Of a DNA stretch of 64,000 nucleotides, positions 51,342 through 63,399 are shown piece after piece. The notes under the pieces were generated by a model. That model had not been told where the DNA came from, ran no database searches, and saw nothing but the letters and a program-made list of their open reading frames with translations. The DNA is from Endotrypanum monterogeii (Eukaryota > Euglenozoa > Kinetoplastea > Trypanosomatida > Trypanosomatidae), in assembly GCA_000333855.2 (NCBI GenBank), contig CM007317.1, forward strand, positions 1,152,596-1,216,595. Direction: 5' to 3'. The position numbers were made by a program, and so were the translations under genes. The stretch's first letter is position 1. Each line of letters starts with the position of its first letter.

Positions 51342-53564
51342 AGTTCCCGTCTCCCCCCTCCTCCTCCTTCCTCACTTCACCTTTTTTGTTCCCGTGGTCA
51401 AGTAGACAAGGGGAAAACGAGGGAGGCGTGTGACCACATCAGAAAATGAAAAAAAAAGCAAAAAGGGTGGAAAGTGTAGAGATAGTGCACACACACACAC
51501 ACACACACACACCATCGTCAAGAGTGGGCAGAGCCACTAAGTACCCCCACGCAGATATGGACATCAATCATTTCGGAAGTCTTGACTTTGGATCTTTTAC
51601 ATCTATGGGGGGTTCTTATAGGCGAGAATATCAATTTTTATTTTTACGTTTTCTTGTCCATTTTTTTTTTTTCTAGAACACGCTGAGTTCTCTCTTTTTT
51701 TAGATATATATTTTATCTGAACGGAAAGAGATGTCTGTGCGGGCTTTTGGATTGCTGCTCTCCTTTCCAAAGCAGGCGGTACTCACTCACTGCCACTGGT
51801 ACGTAAAGGAGTGTTGTTGCTTGTCGGTTTCTGGGAATTGCTCTGGGCCGATGTTTTACTTTGTTCTTATCGTGTTGCGCATTTTTTGCGCTTAATATAT
51901 GTTTTATCACTGATCTCACCGCCCTCGAAGGGTGTACCGAGTGTTCATTCAGATGCTGTTGCCACCACCGTCACAGCTGCAGTTTGCCCTTTCATGCTTC
52001 AGTGCTCTTTTCTGCTTGGCTCTCGATAGCGAGGCGAGCAGATCCTCTGCCCCTTAAAATTTTATTTCCCCACCGATCTTAGTTCCCTATGCGTAGTCAT
52101 TGGGGTTTGTGTGCGTGTATATATATATATATATATATACCTGTTATTTTAGGTATTTCTTCTGTGTTTCTTCTTGTGCTGGAGTAGTGTGGGTTATCAG
52201 TGGCGGGGGCTTTGCACCGTTACGCCGACTTGCTTGTTTCTCAATCTTGAGGGTAAGGGTTTTCTTTCCTTCCCCCTTTATTCCTTTTTTTTCTGGCTGC
52301 TCTACTTTCGCTTGGGTACCTCATTTTTTTTTTTTTGCTTCATTTTGTGTTGGTCTTGGAATGACTAATTTTCTCCTTCCTCTTCTCCCAACACCACCAG
52401 CACCATCGCTCTGCTGTACACACTGTATTCGTGCAGCAAAACAACTACAAAAAAAAAAAGCGCTTTGCCACCCGTCTTGATTCTTTTCTTCTGATGTGCA
52501 ATATATTCTCCTCTTTATATCGCGTCGTATCCCTTTTTTATTTTTCGAAGATTTTTTCTATTCGCATTAGTCTCGCTAACGTTGTGTATTCGTTCTTTTT
52601 CGCTCCCCACTGTAGAACACTCCGCGCGACTACACTCAGAAGCATTTCTTCTGTTCGACACATTAATATATATATATCTATTTTGCTTCCTTCGCCCTGG
52701 TTCGTCATAAACTGGAGAATTGCCTCATGTGTGCGTGTATACGTCTCAACTGCTGTATATCAAGAAATGGGGAAGCTAATAAGTGAGACGGGTGAGCTGT
52801 ACACGTCTGTGTAGGTGTCATGCCGGGATTGTATCCTTCTCTTCATTCCTCTTGTCTTCTGTTACGCTGTACGTCTTGCACCATGTTCATTGAGTGTGAG
52901 ACCCCCCAAAATATACCTTTCAGGGATACGACTCGTTTACGCCCTTACATATATGTATACATGCATAAATATTCATTTCCATTGAGCACGTTGCTTTGTC
53001 ATCATTCTCCGTCTTTTGAGGAAAGAAATCATTTACGAGCATGTTTTTTTTTTTTTTTTTCGTCATTGCGGGTACAGCACTCCTCCTCTGTTTATCGGCT
53101 CGTCTTGTGGGTGGTCGTCTCGGAGTTTTTTTTCCCTCTCCCCACTTTACCTGTGTTGCAATTTTATAATTTCTCCAGCTCCCTTGCAAGGTGTCTGAAA
53201 ATGAGGAAGTGTGGTGATGGCGCAAAGTGAGGAATGTAGGCCATATACTTCACTACGTGTTCGGTTTGCCTTGTCTATGTCTAGAGCCGTGCGTTTTTGC
53301 GTGACGCGCCCCCCTCCCTCCTTCTGCATCTTTATTCCAGTCAATGGCTGGGCACAGTATCCTTTCTTTGATGCCCCCACTCCCCATTTGCACGGACGGT
53401 TTTGCCCCCCGCCTTTTGATATGGCTCCCTCTCTGTCCGTGTGTGCATTTTCTGTTCCACAGAAGGCTTTTTCGTTTTTACTGCCTTTTGTATGGCAGTA
53501 TGTCCACTCTGCGGTACTCTTTGCTGCTTGCCAGAATTTATACACATATGTACATACACGTAGC

Positions 53565-53619
<55 letters not shown>

Positions 53620-54996
53620 TTGTGTGTGTGAATATCGTCAACTTCTCACTTGTGTCGATCTCGATTTGCAGGCGTGTCTTAGCTTTTTCTCTGCTCATTC
53701 CTTTTCACGCTCTTACTTTTGATGTCTATGCTACGCGTGTTCTCCCTACTTTAAGTGGGGTATTTGGTTCACATGGATGCGTACCTGTGGTGTACTCGTG
53801 TGCACTGTGTGAGGAGCGGATTCACTAACTCATCTCATTTATTTATGTTTTTTTTTTCGATTCGTGATGGTCTTTCGTGTGTGCTATCGCCTTTTCATGT
53901 TCACCGAAAGTCCTCAACATCCTTTTTGTTTCTTCTTTTTTTTTCTTTGGCATTTTTCTTGATTTATGCTTTGTCTACACACTCGTATTTTCCTCTCGTA
54001 GCGTTCACACGCGTGCCCTCCATTTTATTATTGGCTATTGTAAAAAAAAAAATATATATATATGTATTTTTTTTTGCGTTTATATGTACTTCCATTTGAA
54101 GTTTGGGTGCTTAGTGTGACATGTGAAGTCGTTTCTCAATTTCTTACTTCTTTTCGTTGTTTTTGAGGCTTCATTGGTCTGTTCACATTCAAATGCACTT
54201 TTTGTTCTCCTTGTGGAGTAATTGCAGGAGCCATGGGCTGGTTAGTTCAGGGCGGAGCATTCAAGCACATGCGGGTAAAAAACTGTATGCGTATTATTGG
54301 GACATGCTGACGACCAAAGCCATTTTCCCTCTCCGGAAATTTTTCATCATCTTCCATCTTTCTTTCTCCCTTTTCTACTCGTTGCTGGTCTTATATATAT
54401 ATATATTCTGAATGTGGAAACCCTCCTTTTTTTTTTCGAATCACTGTCACCTTTCCATATTCCGCATCATCGATCATCTTTGAGATTCCTGTCGAGAGTT
54501 TGAGTGCTTTTGTTACCCTTCGACCCCGGTGGCGTGTCTGTATCATCATCATCATCATCGGTTTTGGTGCATTCTGGTTTTATTCATATGGACTTGGAGT
54601 TTTTTGTTACCGTGCCTCTCTTCTATGTGTTTTATCCTCCTCTTCCCTCTGTAACTACGTTTTCATCTTTTTTTTTTCTTTCCTCCTGCAGTTTATTATT
54701 AGTATTGTTATCGCTTGCCGAGCATTTCCGACATTATTTACGTGTCTCTTTTTTTTTCCTGTAGATGTTCGTCCAAGGATATTCCAATTTCTTGAATCTC
54801 TTGACAGGGATGTAGACACGAGCTCACACATGCAGTGATTGTCATGCGCACCGGTATTATGTAGGCGCTGTTTCTTTTGTATTTGTGTCTTAGTTTGGCG
54901 TGGACGTTTGAGTGTGTGTGTGTGTGTGTCTGTATTTTCTAGTGCTCATGCAGAGGTGTCCGGCAAGTGTTGACGAGACGAAAGGAATTAGTTGAG

Positions 54997-55260
54997 ATGG
55001 CCAAACCAGAAGACATAATTCGACAAGTATCATATGCGCAACAGAGCATTATATGTGTCTCGCGCATAAGGGGCCTCATCTCTCTGCGACAAGAGGGGAA
55101 GGAGGAGGAGGACGAGAGCATCCTTCCGCGTTTTCTTACTTGTTTTCCCAGTGGCGACGATGGCGTGCACTGTATGCTCAGAAACAAGGGGGCACTTTCA
55201 CAGGTGCAGTGTCCTGAAGCTGTTTGCAAAGTCCGTAGGAGGGAGAGATTTGGGCTGTAG
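54997..55260 (+). CDS. Possible small ORF (87 aa), weak
   Basis: The ATG at 54997 opens 87 codons of balanced composition (MAKPEDIIRQVSYAQQ onwards) inside an otherwise T-rich spacer. No domain, no clear splice acceptor close by, and an overlapping - strand frame of similar length. It may be chance, or a leftover coding fragment. Confidence 0.2.
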   Translation: MAKPEDIIRQVSYAQQSIICVSRIRGLISLRQEGKEEEDESILPRFLTCFPSGDDGVHCMLRNKGALSQVQCPEAVCKVRRRERFGL

Positions 55261-55760
55261 AGGAAATCTTAAGCACTTCGCCTTGATCAGCGACTTGGGT
55301 GTAAAGCCGTGTACGCGTGTGTGTGCACACATCTCACATCTCCGCCGATTCTAGCGTTGGTGGGGTGGTGAACTTCCCTGTCTGCAATGGGTATGGGCTC
55401 CCATGATCTCGGCTGCCTTGAAGGGTTCTCGCGGCGCGGGGAAGCCCCATCTGGTTCTCTTCAGACATATGATGAGTGGGGCACACGCTACTTCACATCT
55501 TCCTCTTTCTCATTTTCTTTCTTGTCCCTTCGCATTGCATCACTGCGTAACCCTTTCCCAACTGTGTCAAGTTTCCTGAACTCCTTCTGAGGCACTTTTT
55601 CTTTTTTTTTCCTGCCCTTACTCGATCGTGTTTTGTGAAGTCACAATTTTTCTCAAGGAGATTCATTTCTCCTCTCAGCGCTTATTTATCCATCTATTCA
55701 TTCATCTCGTGGTTTCGTTCAGGTACAAAATCCACCAAAGTCACCTCCTTGACACTTGAT

Positions 55761-55762
<2 letters not shown>

Positions 55763-55793
<31 letters not shown>
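55763..55793. repeat. (TA)n microsatellite left of gap
   Basis: About 15 TA units before the artefact zone. It probably represents the same tract as 56010-56037. Confidence 0.9.
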
Positions 55794-55796
<3 letters not shown>

Positions 55797-56006
55797 TGTG
55801 TAGCGCCGACCACCTACTAGTAGTTCGTTACGTTCGTTTACTTAACTAAAACCTAAACCTTACTTCTTACTTTCTTTCGTTCGTGTAGTATAGNNNNNNN
55901 NNNNNNNNNNNNNTACTTACTTACTTACTACTACTCGTCGGTTCGGTTTCGTACGTACGTAAACTAACACCAACGTACGTACCTACCTTCGTACTACTAC
56001 GTATAC

Positions 56007-56009
<3 letters not shown>
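55794..56009. other. Sequencing artefacts around a 20-N assembly gap
   Basis: Both flanks of the Ns (55894-55913) parse into T-A-C-G ordered groups (TTAC, TTTAC, TAAAC, TTCG, TACG and similar). The start of the left flank (gtgtagcgccgaccacct) is a noisy copy of the true sequence after the right TA tract (gtgtagcggccaccacct at about 56040). The gap therefore probably joins two readings of one locus. Confidence 0.75.

Positions 56010-56037
<28 letters not shown>
56010..56037. repeat. (TA)n microsatellite right of gap
   Basis: About 14 TA units leading into gttgtgtagcggccaccacc, the sequence whose noisy copy appears left of the gap. Confidence 0.9.
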
Positions 56038-56040
<3 letters not shown>

Positions 56041-56247
56041 GTGTAGCGGCCACCACCTCAGATTTGTACGTGTTTCTTCAAACAAAACCTTCTCTATTCC
56101 TTTGCCTTTTGCGTGTATAGCAGCTTCTCATTCCCTTCGTCTTTACTACGCTTACTGCGGCCGGGAGTTGCCCCCTTTTCTCCTGTCTTTGTTTTCTTCA
56201 TCCATCGTGCTTTTTTTTTTTTCGTGCCGTACTGGTATATCACCCCC

Positions 56248-56282
56248 GTTTTTTTCCCACCACTCAACATACCTCATCACAG
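56248..56282 (+). promoter_or_regulatory. Polypyrimidine tract and trans-splice acceptor
   Basis: A T/C tract and downstream cag (AG at 56281-56282), 92 bases before the ATG at 56375. Confidence 0.55.
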
Positions 56283-56374
56283 GCAACTGATAAGTGAAAA
56301 CAAGGGGGCGACCACTCGACCTCACAGGCCCACAGCCACACACGCTGTCCCCAAAACACATCGCTTTTCCAGCC

Positions 56375-57382
56375 ATGTATTACAGTGGGTACGACCAAGG
56401 CAATGCGGGCTATCAAGCCTACCCCGGTGGCTTTGGTAACAACATGCAGGACTACAATTACCAGATGCAGCAGATGATGCCAACCCAAGAAAATGGAGGC
56501 TACAACGGTTATGAGCAACACAATGCGTTCGCACAGCAGAAGGTCAACAACGGCATGGTAGGGGGAGCTGGCCATGCCACTGTGGGTGGTAATGGCCACA
56601 CAGGTTATCTAGAAAGCGGCGGCTCTGTTAAGAGTTTCCGTCAACAACAGAACGAGGATACATCGACGAATTTGAAGTCGTCGAGGAGTTTTACCGGACC
56701 CCCACCTGGAAACGAGCACCAGCCGAGCTTCATTTCGCGCAGCCGCTCTATTGGCGCGCGCAGTGGCAAGGGCAATGACACGGGTATGGCCCGCCATGGG
56801 AGTGTTTTCTTCAGCGTTCGTGAGCGTGACACTCAGATGGCCATCAGCACCCGGGGTGGAATGAGCGTGCGCGGACTGGATGAAGAGGAGAATGATTTGA
56901 AGCAGTTCTACGGCGACATGGCAACGCGTCATGAGGAGCGGCATATGGATGGCCTGAAAGCGATCCGCAGCTACCGTGGAGACATCGAGGACGGAGACGA
57001 CATCGGCAAGCCTCGCCGCGTGACAAACCGCCGCAACGTGGACGGGCGCTCGGCGACTGGGTATGGCGGCATCAACTTCAAACGGAAGGTGGCCATGCGC
57101 AATGGTGAGCAGTGGGGCGAAGTGGAGGTGCGTACAGTCAACGGTGACGGATCGGATCGCAGGGAAGCGCCGCCGTCCCAAAGAAGCGGTGGCAACTCGT
57201 ACGGCATGGCCCCTTCGGGCGGTCAGATGTACGGGGCAATGCCGCAGTCTATGGGTATGGCACCTGGTTTCTACGAGGCGCCGGCAGTGCCGCAGATATA
57301 TAGTAAGCAGGATGTTCACTCCTACAGTAACATGAGCGATGCGTTTTCAGGCCCCCCAGATGGGACGGATATGCTTTTTTGA
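56375..57382 (+). CDS. Gly/Tyr/Met-rich 335-residue protein, function unknown
   Basis: Not recognised. The N-terminal 100 residues are Gly/Tyr/Asn/Gln-rich (MYYSGYDQGNAGYQAYPGGFG, MQDYNYQMQQMM) and prion-like in composition. A basic Ser/Arg segment follows (SRSRSIGARSGKG). Then comes a more ordered charged block at about 140-275 (GSVFFSVRERDTQ; DLKQFYGDMATRHEERH; INFKRKVAMRNGEQWGEVEVRT). A second Gly/Met/Tyr tail (YGMAPSGGQMYGAMPQSMGM) precedes the C-terminus. It has no kinesin-like domain, but its composition and position between members of that family suggest a functional link. An in-frame GTG lies 27 codons upstream; the ATG after the acceptor is chosen. The stop is TGA. Confidence 0.85.
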   Translation: MYYSGYDQGNAGYQAYPGGFGNNMQDYNYQMQQMMPTQENGGYNGYEQHNAFAQQKVNNGMVGGAGHATVGGNGHTGYLESGGSVKSFRQQQNEDTSTNLKSSRSFTGPPPGNEHQPSFISRSRSIGARSGKGNDTGMARHGSVFFSVRERDTQMAISTRGGMSVRGLDEEENDLKQFYGDMATRHEERHMDGLKAIRSYRGDIEDGDDIGKPRRVTNRRNVDGRSATGYGGINFKRKVAMRNGEQWGEVEVRTVNGDGSDRREAPPSQRSGGNSYGMAPSGGQMYGAMPQSMGMAPGFYEAPAVPQIYSKQDVHSYSNMSDAFSGPPDGTDMLF

Positions 57383-59532
57383 ACGCTGAAGTAGAAACAA
57401 AAGAAAAAAAAAGGCAAGAGCACATTCATGTAGGCACAAGGCCCCGAAAACTGAAGGTATTCATCCATGTAAGTGTGTCTGTGGTGAACCTTCGGAGATG
57501 GTTAAAAAAAAAAAAAGGCACGAGGGGAGCACAACCATACCGGCAAAGACACCAACACATAGAGGGGGCTGATGGCATCTCTCACGCTGCCCCATTCTCA
57601 GAATTGCTCGAAAGGTTGTGTCGGTATGTATGTGTGTGTCGATGTCGGACCACGCATCTGCGCTACGCAAGCTTTTTCTTTGACCTAGGTTTCCGTTCTT
57701 TTTTTTTTCTCTGCCGCTTCCCCCTCCTCCTCCTCCGTCCCACTCTACACCTTTTTCCCACTGCCCCCCTTTTTTGGTGTTCATTGTGTACAGAACTTCC
57801 TTTTTGTCCTTGCTGTGTACGCTTCGCTACGTTTATCCTATTTTTTTTTTGGCCATTTGATGAGTCAACCCTTCGTTGTTTGCCGCGCTACCTTGTATTT
57901 TTTTTCCCTTTGTTCCTCGGCGGCGTGTGTTCCCCCCCCCCACGGGTCTCGTTACGGTCACGCATCCCCACGTCTTCTCCTCACGTCTTCCTGCTTACCA
58001 TTCACTTACTCGCACATGTGCTCGTATGTTTTCCTAAAACTAAGGTCTCTTATCCATTTTTTTGTCCCTCAAAGCTCCATTTTGCTGCAGAATTGCTATC
58101 AGTAACGCAGCTTAGTGTGAAGAGGGCGGTGGCTGTCACTGAATCCAGTCCATCTTTTATATATTTCCTTTTTTCGGTATTGGCATTCCAACTGAACCGA
58201 TTTCACACGTCTGCCTTCCTCATTTTTTTTTTTCCTCTCATTTCGATGGCTTCTAAAGTCGTCATGCGTGTTTTGGTGGAAGCCCTTTGCTGTGTTTTTA
58301 TTTTCAGGCTGTTTGCACACGTGTCTTGAAGCTTCCACTTTCTGTTGTTCAGCTTGGTCGCGTGTATTTTCCGGAGTGCACGCTATCGTGTACGTATGTC
58401 CTGCGCCCCCTCTTCCTCTTTCTTTGGTCCTCTGATATGCACTGTCCCTTACTTGCATCTGCTTTGTTTTTTGTACTTTATTTCGAGCGTGTCTTCACAA
58501 TTTTTTATTTTTGAGAAATTCTGTGGAGTTTCGGGATACACACACACACACACACACACACAGACATACAAGCATATCTTTGTACACCTATCCCCATAAA
58601 TAAAGAGCTGATCTTCCAACTCGTAGATATGTGCAAGAACACGTGCTGGGCACAAGGCATAGCTCCCCTCCCCTTCCTTCTCGCCCCCCTTGCCGTACGT
58701 ATGGTTGCGTGTCTTCCTATGCTTTTTTTCATTTTCTTTCTTCTGGGCGCTTATATATAGTTTCTTTTTTCGTGCGTGGTTTCCCTTATGTGTACATGGA
58801 CACACGCGATGATGTCAATGTTGAATAAGGACAAGTTAACAAGAGGGTTGCAAAACATGTATGTTCTTATTTTCCCCCGGGATTTCTCTTGCTTTGAGTG
58901 CATGATGAATGAATTTTTCTACACCTTGCTGTACTGCTAATGTATGCCTTTCTTTGCATAACCGTTTTGTGTATTTGTACCTTAGACTCGTTTTACACAG
59001 GACTGGGAGAACCAAGTAAGGGAGGGCAATTTGGGGGATGTGTGTGTGTGTGTGTGTGTCATGGAGTTGCTAGGTCTGAATGTCGCGTTTTTGACACATT
59101 TGGAAAAAAGAAAATATGACTCTTCTTTCTTCTTCTCCTCCTGTTGCTTTTGTTCTTTCTCCTGCTCTCGTTTTTATGGGATGGACTCGCATCTTCTGCC
59201 CTTCTCGCGATTACCTTTGTCTCAGGAGGCAAAAACGAGGGGGGGGGGAGAAGAAAAGGGTACGCAAAGGAGATGACACTAGTACAGTTAGGCATGTGTG
59301 CAAGGGCTGAGGGAAGGGTTGGCGGTGATCTGGCCACTTCTCCTACATGCAATTGTACGTATATGCCGTAACTAACCTTCAAGCGCGCCCCCCCAAAGCG
59401 TGCTTGCTTTCTCGCTTCCTCCCTGTGTTAAAAAAAAAATTCCCACGCGACCACACCTAGCACATTTATTCACTGACATTCATAGTTTTTTTTTTTTTTC
59501 TTTTTCTTCGCTGTTCTTGGTACTACTATATG

Positions 59533-59570
<38 letters not shown>

Positions 59571-60804
59571 CACGTATATATAAATATATTTATATGTGTA
59601 TGTATTGGTTTTCTGTTTCGTTATGTTTTTTTTCATTTGTGGTTCTTCAAGTTGTGGAAAAAAAAAGGAGATAAGCCATATAAGGAGGAACGTGGAGATT
59701 TGTCGAATGCGAGGTAAAAGAGCGATGTCTTCAGGAACACTTTGGGTGTCAGTTTTTGCGCGGAGTCTGTGCTTTGTGCATCTCTGACGAACGGCCCCCC
59801 TTTCTCCCACACATATCTCTATATACTTGTCTGTTTATTTTATATGTGCACCACTGTTACGTTGAAAAAGGGAATGACACCGATCATGAACAACTTATTT
59901 TGTTGTCTTCGTGAGAATACTAGAAAATAAATATACTTGAAGGAGTGCTGAGTAACGAAAGTATATATACATATATATCTAGATTTGCGTGTTCTAGCCT
60001 GTTTTTGATCTCGTGCGGCTCGTACGTAGGATCTGCTTTACCTCCACTGGTCAGGGGTAAGTCCCATTCCATTTCGTCGGGGCTGGCACCTAGATTGTTG
60101 TGTAATGAATATTTTTGTGTGAGGGTCACGCGATCATTGCCCTCTCCGCTTTTCTTTTAAGTTCTCATTGCTTTAGTCGCGTGATTTGAGAGCTGTATTA
60201 GTTTTATTATTATTGTGATAGGAGGGGGTTGCCTTTCTCGTGTCTCCTTTCCTTCCCCCCCCGTTGCAGTTGAATGTTTTTTTCGCCTCCTTGAGAAGGG
60301 GGGCGGGGGCTAGGCTCTCACTTCTTTTCCGGTATTCATTACGAAACTCGATGGGCCCGTGTCAGATTCAGTGTCACTGCGTGTGCGTTTGTGTGCATGT
60401 ACATGTGTACACGTGGATCCTAGTAAATAATGGCTGTAGTTGTTTCATGCTCTTTGCTCAAGTCACCCCAACCTCCTCCACGCTACCAGACAACCACTAA
60501 CTCACCAACACCATTTTCACCGCCTGGCGAATTGCGACAGCGATCAAGCTACCCATGGACGTGGTCGCCTGTCATCGAAAAGCAAAAAAAAACATAAGCA
60601 TCCATGCAACGTGCCAGGGAGACCTGCAAATACCCCTTTTATCCACCTGGTAGCTCCTAGTGCATTTGCTACAACGCAGAACGAGAGGCCCCCAGTAGGG
60701 GGGGGGATAGATCAGCTTAGCTCCATCGCTCTTTCCTTGAACAAAAACATTTCAGCTTTACGATGTTTTCTTTCTTCCATACATCACACTGGCGATTGAG
60801 CTGA

Positions 60805-60836
<32 letters not shown>

Positions 60837-60841
60837 GCATA

Positions 60842-60872
<31 letters not shown>

Positions 60873-61483
60873 TCACTTTAAAGGTGTGTGTGCACACGGC
60901 CACTTATTGTCAAGTCATCTGTACGCACATTTTCCACGCTCACCACCACGATTAGTACTACTACTACTACTACTACTACTTTTTGTTCTCATGTGGCGAT
61001 AGAAGGTGGGGTCAAACACACAACCTTCCTGGCGTCGGACGAATAAAGGGGCGCGAAATGAGAGCGAAAACCATAATCACAGATGTGTGACGTGAGGGTC
61101 GAAGAAGTATCTATCCTGGGGTGATGGTCAGCGGAGTTGTGGAGAGGGAGATATACGAGACGCACCGTTAATGAATTCAAGTCTCGTTTTATCGAAACCA
61201 AATACCGTTTTGTTCATTCCCCTTTTTCTCTGCCACCCGTCGGCTCTCCAGAGGAAAAAAAAACTCTCTCGCCCCCTTTCACCTGGTAGCAACACTGTTT
61301 TTGCCCCTATCAGTACACGCCGCTTGTTATTTTTTTCTTATTATTTCATTTTTGCAACTTCGTGTTGGGCCATCACGCCGCACCCAAAGGTGCTTTTGAT
61401 GCCTTGTCTCGAAAGGCAAAGATTAATGAGAAGCATAGTTGCGTATTCTTTACGCTGGAACATTTCTCAAGTGTGTGTTCAGC

Positions 61484-61486
<3 letters not shown>

Positions 61487-61530
<44 letters not shown>
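61487..61530. repeat. (TA)n microsatellite
   Basis: About 22 TA units, the longest uninterrupted dinucleotide run in the window. Confidence 0.9.
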
Positions 61531-61532
<2 letters not shown>

Positions 61533-63257
61533 CAAAGGCGCTTCCCGCTTTTACCTACTGTATGTATCTTTCTTTATGTGTCTTGCTCAACGCACTTCAC
61601 CTCTCTTCCGCTGTCGCTGCATCTCGTATGACATGTATTACATTTTTATTCAAATCTACCGTGGAAAGTCATCGGGTTGAAAAAAAATATATATATTTGA
61701 AAAAAAACTCCGTGCTCTCTGCCATGCCTGGAGATGTGTGGAAATTACCATGGGTCTCTCAGGGTCTGTCTCCGAGGTTCAGGGTAGCGTCGCCTCTAGT
61801 GAGTTGAGGAAGGAAGGTCCACTCGGATGCTGACGTGTGCTGACGTGGTGGTGTGGCGCAGTTTCTGCCGCCCATTTGTCCCTTAACTGATATGTGCAGC
61901 CAGCTAAGAAGTTTTGCAACGTGATGGGGGTATCACGACAGAAGGCTCCTTTTCATTATCCCCCCCCTTTCTCCTCGGCTCTTTGGAGAGATTTGAACCG
62001 ATTCCTTTCGGCTTGGGTTTTTCCTGTTACTCATGTTGCAATCACCCAGTGGGCAGAGTTCACGGGTCGTCGTCGTTTTGTCCACTGAAGTCGCTTCCCC
62101 TGTTCACCCACCTTCACTTTTTCACTAGTCTAGTACCCGCTGTCTCGCATTGGCGTACATATCAGAAAAAGTACCGTAACACACGCGTACGCACCCGGGT
62201 CTTCATATGAATTCTGTTGTACCATCATCCTCAGCACCCCCGCGCAGCTACACGGCTATCTGCGCTTGTACACCATCAGAAGCGCTTTTTGAGTACATTT
62301 GCGTTGCAGGTGCGCTTTCGTTTTTTTTTTTTTCGCGCCGTCGAGGTTCACGTTTTCATTACCTTTTTTCAACTGAGTTTACCGTGCAATTGTCTTTTTG
62401 AAAGCAAAAGCAGGTGCGCAGTGAGGTTCGGAAGGATCTTCGCAAGACGCAGAGCCTACCCAGAGCGGAGGATATATCAAAGCAACTACGGAAGCAGCCG
62501 AACGATACCTCTGCGACCAGCATCACACCGCTGGAAAAACTCGGTGAGCGCCCTTTTCCCCCTCCCTGAAAGAAACTAGTGCCTCTCTGCTTCTCAATCT
62601 ACCGAATTTCACTCATTTCTCGAGTCTTTTTTTTCTTTTTTCTCCCACCGTTTTGTTGTGTTTGAAGGCGAGTTATTCTTTACGTGGGGTGTCGCCGCAG
62701 AGGTACCGGTTTTCGGCACCGACTCCCTGCTCTGTTGTATCTTCGCGACCATCGCAATGGCTCTTTGATACCTTCAGCCGTAGAATTTTTTTTTTTTGCT
62801 CGCACATGGTGTATCTATTTTGTGACCCATTCACTTATTCTCTATCCTCGTATCACGGGCTGCCGCTTTACATTGCTGTTGTTCTTCTTCTTGACTGAAG
62901 TGCACCTCTGTCGGAGATTTCTTCACTGCTTTGCGCGCTTTCTTCACAAACTCTTCAACTTGCTCGCCAATTCTCCGACCCAGTGTATCCACGGCTGAGG
63001 CGATTTCAGGAGAAAAAAAAGGAAAAAGAAACACGTCATCTCTCGCCGCCGTCTTTTGTTTCTTGAATAAAAAAAATAAACTCCCCCTTATCTGTTTTTT
63101 CCCCTCTTATTCGGTGGCGGCAGCAGTAGCAGCAGCGTCGCTCACGAGTCCTCACTAGCGTTGTCAAAAATAATCTTTGACGCGTTGTGGTGCATCATTC
63201 TAACACGAAACAGATCAGCAAGTCGGCCCTCCCACCTCACAATTTGGAATCCACTGA

Positions 63258-63270
63258 TTTTTTTTTTTTG
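63258..63270 (+). promoter_or_regulatory. Poly-T tract, probable trans-splice signal
   Basis: A T run followed by AG at 63273-63274, 63289-63290 and 63298-63299, upstream of the ATG at 63400. Confidence 0.5.
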
Positions 63271-63399
63271 TGAGGGGGTGGTTCTTTGAGCTATGCCAGG
63301 TGCGCTCGTTCCGGTGCCACCTCTGCTCCGTCGTTGGCAAGTTCCTTGCTCGGACGAGGATCCTCTGCGGACGCATTCGCTGCTAGACACTCGCCTCAC

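Larger units (their letters stand above)
51342..56374. other. Long spacer (5 kb) with a sequencing gap
   Basis: No convincing gene. T/C-rich with (AC)n at 51488-51512, TA runs (52117-52138, 53578-53600), (ATC)n at 54543-54560 and a tract-poor island at about 54940-55480. The island holds a small frame (54997-55260) of uncertain status. The artefact zone and N gap follow at 55794-56009. Confidence 0.5.
57383..63399. other. Long spacer (6 kb) without convincing genes
   Basis: T/C-rich with many microsatellites: (AC)n at 58540-58562, (GT)n at 59040-59060, TA tracts near 59540-59564, (AC)n at 60805-60833, TA at 60843-60872, (CTA)n at 60958-60980 and TA at 61487-61530. Tract-poor islands lie at about 60500-60720, 61720-61930 and 62400-62580. 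Long frames here (for example 57379-58329) are Phe/Ser/Leu-rich translations of pyrimidine tracts and are not called. Confidence 0.5.

Noticed and set aside
53211..53828. 205-codon + strand frame
   Set aside because: Its composition reflects pyrimidine tracts and a TA/TG microsatellite, and no domain is seen.
57379..58329. 316-codon frame after the Gly/Tyr-rich gene
   Set aside because: It overlaps the stop of the real gene, starts from a non-ATG codon and is dominated by Phe/Ser/Leu from T/C tracts.
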